The notes below the pieces were generated by a model. That model searched no databases, was not told the DNA's origin, and saw nothing but the letters and a program-made list of their open reading frames with translations. From an uncultured Eubacteriales bacterium (lineage in GTDB: Bacteria; Bacillota; Clostridia; Oscillospirales; Oscillospiraceae), in the NCBI GenBank assembly GCA_900544975.1, contig UQXI01000015.1:1-55377 (forward strand): DNA of 55,377 nt, written 5' to 3'. A program made the translations under genes and the position numbers. Positions 50,201 through 55,377 of this stretch are shown piece after piece (position 1 is the first letter of the stretch; each line of letters begins with the position of its first letter).

Positions 50201-53200
50201 CACAAAGCGATAACCGTTGACAGATTCCAGGGGAATCTCAAACGTGATGGTGTCATTGGGCTTGGCATCTGCCGTGGTGCCCACCTTCTTCAGCACCCGC
50301 CGACCGGTGTTGTCATAGAGAATCACGCCAGCTACGTATTGATCGTCGTGCACTGTCACTTCCATGACGTTTTTCTCTGTGTTGACAACCACCTGTTCAA
50401 TGGTGGGGGCCTCGTTGTCCACGGTGAAGGACATCTCCAGGCTGGTTCCCTTCGCCAGAGCGTCCCAATCCACATTGCCCGCATCGTCCACATAGTACTC
50501 GGGCGCCAGACTCATGGTCATATGGCCATATTGCCCAAGCTCCATCTCAGGGTGCAGATCCAGCTCCACAATCTGAGGCGCATTCATCCAGGATCCATAG
50601 TAGGCATAGTAGAACGCCGCGTCCATCCGGCCAAAGAACTTGTCCTCACACAGCTTCTGGCCCGTGGTGGTATTCATCGCCGTAAAGCGGGAGGCCCCTG
50701 CGTTGCGGACGGTGGCAAACTGCCAAGCGTAGAAATAGTCGCCCCGGGCCAGGTTGATGGCGTTCCGCTCCGGCAGATACGTCTCATCGGGAGTAATCGG
50801 ATTGCCGCCAAAGTAGTAAATGCTGGTGGGCCGGTCGCCATAAACCACGCCCACGGCATTCATACTGTCATTGCCCAGATAAGAGGTTCTGGGTTCGTCG
50901 CCTGTGGCATGCGTGACATAATCGCCTACATCAAACATGGATGGCTCAGACCAACTGCCATAGTAGCCCAGCACAGGAATGGAGTGCCCCGGCAGCAGCT
51001 CCCCCTCCTGGGTTGCCACAGGCGCGGCATGGACGAAAGCCTCTACGTAAGCGCCGGTGGGATATTCTGCATTCAGCTTTGCCTTCTCGTCGTCTGTCAG
51101 GGCAATGGACACATCCACCGCCACCGAACCGCCAGCGGGAACCACCACCATACCCTGATACAGCTTCAGGAACTGGTGCACATCATAGGTTGTCACCTGG
51201 CCGTCGCCGTTCAGGTCGGCATAGGTTTCATTGGCAACCAGGGCCGCGCCATGGGTCACATGATCCAGCAGCAGCTGAGCGTCGGCCCGGTTCACATAGC
51301 CGTCTCCATTGAAATCGTAATTTGCAACCTCACCGGCATATTCCATGACAGACTGGCCGTCTACGGAAAATTCCACCGTGGCGTCCATGGTTCTGGTCAG
51401 GATGCTGAGATAGCTGAAATCATCAGCGCCGGTCTCTGTGGCCTGGGTAAAGACGTCGGAGGAGAGTTGGTAAGCGCACTCCGTATCCGTCAGGTTATGT
51501 AGCTGGAACCGGAAGGCATAGGTACCGGTCCGGTTGGGATCCTCGCCCAGCTCTACTTTGACCTTGCCGTCGTTCTGCCCATCTACGGTCACAAAGGTGG
51601 GCGTCCGGAGGGCCGCGCTCACATTGGCAAGGCCTGCACCCTGCTGGAGGAGCGGGTAATAGTTGCCGCTGGCTCTGTCCCGAAGGGCCGTGGCCGTCGA
51701 CATCAAAAGAGACTGGGTGAGGGCCCGGCTGGTCATGCCGGCTACCTCAATTCCCTGCTCCCTGAGGTACTGCTGCACCAGGGCGACCATACCGGCCACC
51801 TGGGGAGAGGCCATGGAGGTGCCGCTCATCAGCTCATATTGATCCGTAGCCGCAACACCGCCGTTGACGGAGTAAATATTTCCGCCAGGGGCAGAGATTT
51901 CCGGCTTCAGGGACAGGTCTCCGGGGACGCCCCAGGAGCTAAAGCTGCTCATCACCTGATAGGCAGAGCCGGCATAGTTTCCGGTCACCTTGCCCCGAAC
52001 TGTGACGCTGCCGGTGTAATAGGTCTTGCCATCCTCGGTGGTCTGGGCTGTGGCCTGATCCTTCACCGCTTTGGCGTCCTCTTGCGAGATGAAGACTGCG
52101 GGAGCCGGATAGTTGTAGCCAGTCATATCCATGTTGACGAGACCAGGCTCTGTATTGTAAACGACCGTGGCAGCAGCTTTCCGGCTGGCCGCGGCATTGG
52201 CTTTCTCGGAGTAGTAGATTTCACCCCGGGCGCAAAACACAATCTTGCCGGTCAAGTCCATCCCGTCAAAATCCGATCCCTGGCCCACGCCATCGATCCA
52301 AATGAACTCATATTCCGTGCCAGAACCATCTTCTGTGGTATCCAGCGTCGCCAGAGGCTGATTGCTATAGGGAGTCCCCACGCTGTTCACCGTCCTCTCG
52401 GTGTAGCCAAAGGACCGGTCGCCCACCTGCATACTGGCGCTGATGAGTCCGTCGTTGTCCACAGAAGCCACCGTGAAGGAATTGGTGTAAGACCCAGGAG
52501 AGCCGGCGGTATCAAAGTTCACACCGCCGTCGGCATATAGGGCGCCATAGGTGGCATTTTCCCCCCAATGGCCGCTGTTGCCGGCAGAGGTGGCCGACAC
52601 CGTGCCGCACTCCACCAAATTCTCCATGATTCTCTGATATTCATCTTCCGGGCTCTTAGCTGAGCCGGCAGTGCTGGAGCCCAGGGACAGGTTGACGGCG
52701 TCCGCCCCCAACACAATGGCGTCCTCCATGGCGGCCATAATGTCGGAGTCAAACGCGCCGCCGTTCTGGCCAAAGACCTTCATCACCAGAATCTGGGCAT
52801 CCGGCGCATTGCCCGCCACATGCACCGTCTCCAGCGCATCGGCAAACCCGCCGTCCCGTGCCACATACCGGTTGGCCGCGGCAATGCCGGCCACATGAGA
52901 GCCGTGCTCGCCCTGGCTGTCACGGTCATGGGTCACATCCGTGCCGCCGTCAATGTAGTTATAGCCAAAGGGCGCTTTGGTGTTGATGTACAGGGCGTCT
53001 GCCTGGAGGCTTCCATCCCGCCGGTAGGCGTTGAGCTGGGTCAGCTTCTCAGCAATTTCACCGGCATCCAGAAGCCCATAGCTTTCCACCGTCCGGTCGG
53101 CCTTCTCGGCATCCTCTGCCAGTGCATAGTCAAAGGCAGCCGGGTCAAAGGACTGATGGTCCGTATCCAGGCCGGTGTCAATCACGGCAATCCGGGTACC

Positions 53201-53806
53201 CGCACCGGTGTATCCTTCCAGCCACGCCGCATTGGCGCCGGTCATCTGGCCGGAAACGGCCATTTGGGGAGAATACTCTCCGCCGATGGAGACCACATCC
53301 GGGCTGTACTGGGTCTCCACCACCACCGACTTGACGCCGTCCATGGCGGCAATCCGGTCCACGGAAGCCCGTGGGACGTTGGCAGAGATGAGATTGCCTG
53401 CCAAAGTCAGGTTCCACACCACATCCATGGCCTGTCCATCCAACGCCTGGCGCTCAATGGCGGCCTGGAGGCTGCTCTGCGCTCTTCTCAGGCCCTCCCG
53501 GTAGTCCATAGCCGCAGCATTGGCTGCAATGCCCTGCATGGAGTAGCCCGCTTCCAGGGTGGGGGCCTGCTCCAGCACAATGGACACACGTACTGTGTCT
53601 GTGGCATGGTCCGTAAGCGCCTGCGTACTGCTCATTTGCTGCATAGGCGGGGCCGCAGTAACGGCGTCTGCATCCACCGCTTCCAACGTCAGCGGAATCC
53701 GCCCATCGCTGCGTTCCAGGGCGTTGGCGGGAACTGCCAGGCCGGTCACCATAACCATGACCAGAGCCCATGCCAGAAACCGCTGGAGCATCGTGTTCTT
53801 CCTCAT
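47276..53806 (-). CDS. Giant SLH-anchored subtilase P4 with dockerin and cohesin-like domains
   Basis: 2176 residues. Signal peptide (ANA, cleavage near 29), propeptide, subtilase domain with Asp210 (AVIDTGLD), His301 (GEHGSHVAG) and Ser664 (SGTSMASPQV), PA insertion (IVFCARGE, VVYNTEPG), Fn3-like domain split by a dockerin-like pair (828-886), propeller-like regions around a Big_2 domain (about 1478-1558, YSSKDPSIAKV), a cohesin-like domain (about 1872-1987) and three SLH modules (about 1992-2176). It has no Cys/His repeats. AAAGGGG precedes ATG 53806. It shares its upstream region with a divergent ArsR-type regulator, and a 42-bp nested dyad lies in its leader. Same overall plan as P3 but about 15 kb away and on the other strand. 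Confidence 0.93.
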   Translation of the reverse strand: MRKNTMLQRFLAWALVMVMVTGLAVPANALERSDGRIPLTLEAVDADAVTAAPPMQQMSSTQALTDHATDTVRVSIVLEQAPTLEAGYSMQGIAANAAAMDYREGLRRAQSSLQAAIERQALDGQAMDVVWNLTLAGNLISANVPRASVDRIAAMDGVKSVVVETQYSPDVVSIGGEYSPQMAVSGQMTGANAAWLEGYTGAGTRIAVIDTGLDTDHQSFDPAAFDYALAEDAEKADRTVESYGLLDAGEIAEKLTQLNAYRRDGSLQADALYINTKAPFGYNYIDGGTDVTHDRDSQGEHGSHVAGIAAANRYVARDGGFADALETVHVAGNAPDAQILVMKVFGQNGGAFDSDIMAAMEDAIVLGADAVNLSLGSSTAGSAKSPEDEYQRIMENLVECGTVSATSAGNSGHWGENATYGALYADGGVNFDTAGSPGSYTNSFTVASVDNDGLISASMQVGDRSFGYTERTVNSVGTPYSNQPLATLDTTEDGSGTEYEFIWIDGVGQGSDFDGMDLTGKIVFCARGEIYYSEKANAAASRKAAATVVYNTEPGLVNMDMTGYNYPAPAVFISQEDAKAVKDQATAQTTEDGKTYYTGSVTVRGKVTGNYAGSAYQVMSSFSSWGVPGDLSLKPEISAPGGNIYSVNGGVAATDQYELMSGTSMASPQVAGMVALVQQYLREQGIEVAGMTSRALTQSLLMSTATALRDRASGNYYPLLQQGAGLANVSAALRTPTFVTVDGQNDGKVKVELGEDPNRTGTYAFRFQLHNLTDTECAYQLSSDVFTQATETGADDFSYLSILTRTMDATVEFSVDGQSVMEYAGEVANYDFNGDGYVNRADAQLLLDHVTHGAALVANETYADLNGDGQVTTYDVHQFLKLYQGMVVVPAGGSVAVDVSIALTDDEKAKLNAEYPTGAYVEAFVHAAPVATQEGELLPGHSIPVLGYYGSWSEPSMFDVGDYVTHATGDEPRTSYLGNDSMNAVGVVYGDRPTSIYYFGGNPITPDETYLPERNAINLARGDYFYAWQFATVRNAGASRFTAMNTTTGQKLCEDKFFGRMDAAFYYAYYGSWMNAPQIVELDLHPEMELGQYGHMTMSLAPEYYVDDAGNVDWDALAKGTSLEMSFTVDNEAPTIEQVVVNTEKNVMEVTVHDDQYVAGVILYDNTGRRVLKKVGTTADAKPNDTITFEIPLESVNGYRFVIQTADYAANFATYRLKEIIGEPEPLPGLIGFSPVRGDWQKFTWAESPYGGREVLNQDTWSFSKVNVYAATAVGQYAFLSDDMGCFYVAPADDLEDTSYICRLGYVLTDMAYNDVDGMLYGVTEEGLLVSIHKLTGAVTELGQIGGDVGFTNTLACDPNGTFYCAKLGTYEVYAFTLDSVNAPEYLCTADTGAYVTHSLQTMEFDATRQLLCWVARSVYMYNGQPYGSDQYGYYEMNVQDKQVVRTYLAVNYGSPVYGLICPVWEGMDVSWAAPTYEVEGVYFEKDEYEVFAGYTANLRTYVMPWTLADQSLEYSSKDPSIAKVDEQGVVTGVREGETTIVAKSSLNGEKYGECTVVVRSLDVTLEGVLMDDQGATMRFSWDMSGGNSTWHAGAAMDYYAKAVTEIPGEDAFYLLDSRNNIMRKLDLHNGKPVSEETMEYGRYTLWDLAYSNYFSQEGAPKTYAVRESTLLQPQDPMHPTYNSMSPRGAKPFVGVAVGGTERVTYEDYYAGTVETDSEVVYLFDNTCNIWRLNVWDAGDGQYVAYDYLYSVTPTDLHVTFSAGSYAGYSSLVVGSDGALYLSAFTGKYSELYRLVYDELTATYVSTALGTFGRDIWPASLLHVSSNAAAPEAAPVATMRFDSAQQEHLEDAVEESAPTGGLNAILMPDESGAADSQVTFDPEACTVTVPVLASDSTNGLFCVNYDETLLELEDVRYGDMLHSQAAGDGSLTVGYADAAARNGVVAELTFRYVPAKVRQTTSLTLEVRQDGATLPETNETLELTIPALPIAFEDVKPGAWYYDAVEEMAQTGRMIGVSETRFAPQMNLTRGQLATILYRMEGSPDVTGMEHPFKDVAENQYYSDAVTWASAHGIVRGVTKTKFLPNAAVTREQMAVLLYRYADYKGYDMAVEGDLSRFPDGEKTSEYAEAAMCWAVSVGLFQGIAGGDAIWLKPQNGATRAQAATVLVRFLEKFPA
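47842..48190 (-). other. Cohesin-like domain of P4
   Basis: Strands CTVTVPVLASD, GLFCVNYDETLLELEDV, LTVGYADAAARNGVVAELTF and TSLTLEV match those of the P3 domain in order and spacing. The domain sits directly before the SLH modules. Confidence 0.5.
51148..51325 (-). other. Dockerin-like domain of P4
   Basis: Calcium loops DFNGDGYVNRAD (D831-D842) and DLNGDGQVTTYD (D864-D875), each followed by a helix (AQLLLDHVTHG; VHQFLKLYQG). Residue numbers equal those in P3. Confidence 0.78.
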
Positions 53807-53830
53807 ATTGATTTCCCCTTTCAGTTATTC

Positions 53831-53872
53831 GCCATATTTATACAGAATCCCAATATTCTATGGCAATATGGC
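53831..53872 (-). promoter_or_regulatory. Nested perfect dyad in the P4 leader
   Basis: GCCATATT (53831-53838) and AATATGGC (53865-53872) are exact complements. Inside them AGAAT (53844-53848) and ATTCT (53855-53859) also pair. The two gaps between outer and inner arms are five bases each, so the 42-bp unit is fully symmetric. It lies between the promoter and the ribosome site. Confidence 0.7.
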
Positions 53873-53882
53873 ATCTGCTTCC

Positions 53883-53911
53883 ATATTAATCACTTTTTCC
53901 CGTCGTGTCAA
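53883..53911 (-). promoter_or_regulatory. Promoter of protease P4
   Basis: On the minus strand consensus TTGACA (53911-53906), 17-base spacer, TAATAT (53888-53883). Confidence 0.8.
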
Positions 53912-54033
53912 GACAAATTTTCAGATACTGCACTTCAGCACATACACAAGCCTGCACAGGAGATGCAACCTGACGTTCTATGTATCTGCCACAGCAAAGC
54001 ATCACTGTTTTCCCCCTTGCTGCTTGATTGGGT

Positions 54034-54062
54034 TTGACAAGCCCGCTGTTTTGTGCCATAAT
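54034..54062 (+). promoter_or_regulatory. Promoter of ArsR-type regulator
   Basis: Consensus TTGACA (54034-54039), 17-base spacer, CATAAT (54057-54062). Confidence 0.8.
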
Positions 54063-54115
54063 GGAACCAATTCTTCCCTCTGCCCCAGGCAGATGGAACG
54101 CCGCAGGTGAAGCTC

Positions 54116-55228
54116 ATGGAGTATCTGGCAAAACCCAATCTCATATTGGAGTCCCTTCTCTACCTGTGCGCACGGGCAGACGGGCAGGAACGGCAGCGGT
54201 TGGAGGAGCACTTCCGGCAAAAGGGCCCCCAGGCCCTGGCTGCATTTCAAGAGCGCTATGCCTCCTTTGAGGTGCTGAAGCAGGAGCTGGACCGTCGTGT
54301 CGCCATTGCCCCGGCGACTTTGACCCGCCTGTTTTCCAATCTGGAGGGATTTCCCTACCACATGGCAGGCGTATATTCCCCCGCATTTCTTCTGCTGGCC
54401 CCAGCCGCCTGCCGCTGCTGCGGAGATTCCGCCGCCTTTCTGGCGGCACAGGAGACCTTCACCTCTGAGCAGGCCGCCCAGGACATTCTCACCGCTCTGG
54501 ACCTCACTGGCAGCGGTCAGGCCGAGTACGACAGCGCCTCAGCTCAGCTGATCGACAGCATCCTGTCCATGTCGCTGCCAGCTGAAACCAGGCTGGCTCT
54601 GCTGGAGCTGCACAAAAACTACCGACTCGTGATGCAGGAGTCTGTCCAATGCCTCTATACGGCCTATGCCGTTCTGGAAGACATGGGTCCCAAGCTGCAA
54701 ACCCTCACCGACAGCTTCACCTGGGAGATTCATACCATCGGCTCTGAAGCATACACCCAGGAGATTTCCAACTTTCACATAGACCCCAACGTTCCCTGCC
54801 GCATTCAGCCCCTTTTGATGCTGCCGGCCACCTATCTGTTCATCAACACCCTCGGCGCAGACGGCCACTTGGTCGTCTATTGCGGAATCTTGCGGTATGC
54901 CCTGCGCAATATGGAGCTCTCCGCAGAGATCGCCCGGAATCAAATCTATGAATCCATCCGCCTTCTGGGGGACCGAACCCGATTCGACATTTTCTGTTAT
55001 TTGAAGGATCATCCGGCCTACGGCCAGGAGTTATCCAGCCATTTCGGCCTGGCCCGGAATACCATCCATTACCACATGAGCCAGCTGTTCAAAGCCCGCC
55101 TGGTCCGATGTACCGTAGAGGGGGCCAAAACCTATTACTCCATTGACAAAGATCGCTACAGCAAGCTTCTGGAACTGCAGCGACAGCTCTTCCTCCACGA
55201 CTATCCAACCCAGGAGCCCCTCCCGTAA
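54116..55228 (+). CDS. Large ArsR-type winged-helix regulator divergent from P4
   Basis: 370 residues. The C-terminal 85 residues form an ArsR-type winged helix (IRLLGDRTRFDIFCYLKDHP, YGQELSSHFGLARNTIHYHMSQL in two parts, wing VEGAKTYYSID). The first 280 residues are an unrecognised, mainly helical domain with a hydrophobic strand HLVVYCGIL before the HTH, like the regulator at 21266. Start ATG 54116 has AGGTGA at good spacing; a GTG at 54107 is in frame. The divergent layout and the dyad in the P4 leader make P4 its likely target. The signal is unknown. Confidence 0.78.
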   Translation: MEYLAKPNLILESLLYLCARADGQERQRLEEHFRQKGPQALAAFQERYASFEVLKQELDRRVAIAPATLTRLFSNLEGFPYHMAGVYSPAFLLLAPAACRCCGDSAAFLAAQETFTSEQAAQDILTALDLTGSGQAEYDSASAQLIDSILSMSLPAETRLALLELHKNYRLVMQESVQCLYTAYAVLEDMGPKLQTLTDSFTWEIHTIGSEAYTQEISNFHIDPNVPCRIQPLLMLPATYLFINTLGADGHLVVYCGILRYALRNMELSAEIARNQIYESIRLLGDRTRFDIFCYLKDHPAYGQELSSHFGLARNTIHYHMSQLFKARLVRCTVEGAKTYYSIDKDRYSKLLELQRQLFLHDYPTQEPLP

Positions 55229-55286
55229 TGCAAAAACATACCGAAGACGATGCCCATTGGTATGTGTTCTGTTGTTATCCACATAG

Positions 55287-55335
55287 TGCAAATTCATACT
55301 GCCCACCACGGGCGGACACTTAGGTCCGCCCCCAA
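55287..55335 (-). repeat. Dispersed MITE-like element, half copy at right edge
   Basis: GGCGGACACTTAGGTCCG then CCCCCA, preceded by the core CAAATTCATACTGCC in reverse. The rest of the element is not recognisable. Confidence 0.6.
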
Positions 55336-55377
55336 TGCCAACAGGTTAAGAACGGCAAGGTGAAACAGGTGCCCAAA

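Larger units (their letters stand above)
53807..54115. other. Divergent control region P4 / ArsR-type regulator
   Basis: Holds the P4 leader with its nested dyad, the P4 promoter and the regulator's promoter. No ORF. Confidence 0.7.

Noticed and set aside
55236..55265. ACATACC/GGTATGT hairpin after the last regulator as terminator
   Set aside because: The 16-base loop and lack of a T-tract make it too weak to call.

Overview
This is a GC-rich window (gene order, GC-ending codons, sigma-A-like promoters, AGGAGG ribosome sites, SLH-anchored surface proteins, long-form urocanate hydratase) that fits a Gram-positive gut anaerobe of the class Clostridia, probably the Oscillospiraceae/Ruminococcaceae side. 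That placement is inferred from gene content, not from a marker gene. Twenty-four protein genes and one initiator tRNA are supported.

Left end (1-2910): the tail of a surface-polysaccharide operon (GT4 glycosyltransferase cut by the window edge, a Wzx-like flippase, a Wzz/YveK-like chain-length protein), closed by a strong hairpin terminator.

2930-29390: three very large secreted subtilases (P1, 2711 aa; P2, 2340 aa; P3, 2259 aa). All have a signal peptide, a propeptide, an S8 catalytic domain with an inserted PA domain, Fn3-like domains, a variable stalk and three C-terminal SLH modules. murI, an initiator tRNA, a TPR-type HTH regulator (just upstream of P2) and a large ArsR-type regulator (just upstream of P3) lie between them. 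A fourth paralogue (P4, 2176 aa, minus strand, 47276-53806) has its own divergent large ArsR-type regulator at 54116-55228. P3 and P4 carry a dockerin-like EF-hand pair nested inside the Fn3-like domain at identical residue numbers, plus a cohesin-like domain before the SLH modules. P1 and P2 have neither, and instead carry long arrays of Cys/His repeats (13 and 10 copies; P3 has 2, P4 none).

29519-35400: a divergent TetR / P1B-type metal ATPase pair, a small hypothetical gene and an S9 oligopeptidase in one transcription unit. 35404-37432: rsmE, a BlaI-type repressor and a small XRE regulator. 37565-44393 (minus strand): a complete histidine degradation cluster hutH-hutU-hutI, then glutamate formimidoyltransferase and formimido-THF cyclodeaminase, converting histidine to glutamate, ammonia and methenyl-THF. 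45083-47098: a DUF255/YyaL-type thioredoxin-fold protein.

The intergenic spaces from 32 kb to the right end hold at least nine copies or half-copies of a roughly 105-bp element with inverted ends (GTAGGGGCGGACC...), often in pairs, with no transposase: a MITE-like family. The most interesting system is the set of four surface proteases with linked, mutually different regulators and a possible built-in cohesin-dockerin assembly function; the proteolytic targets and the signals sensed are unknown. S8, S9 and amino-acid-degrading genes together suggest a peptide- and amino-acid-using lifestyle (inference).
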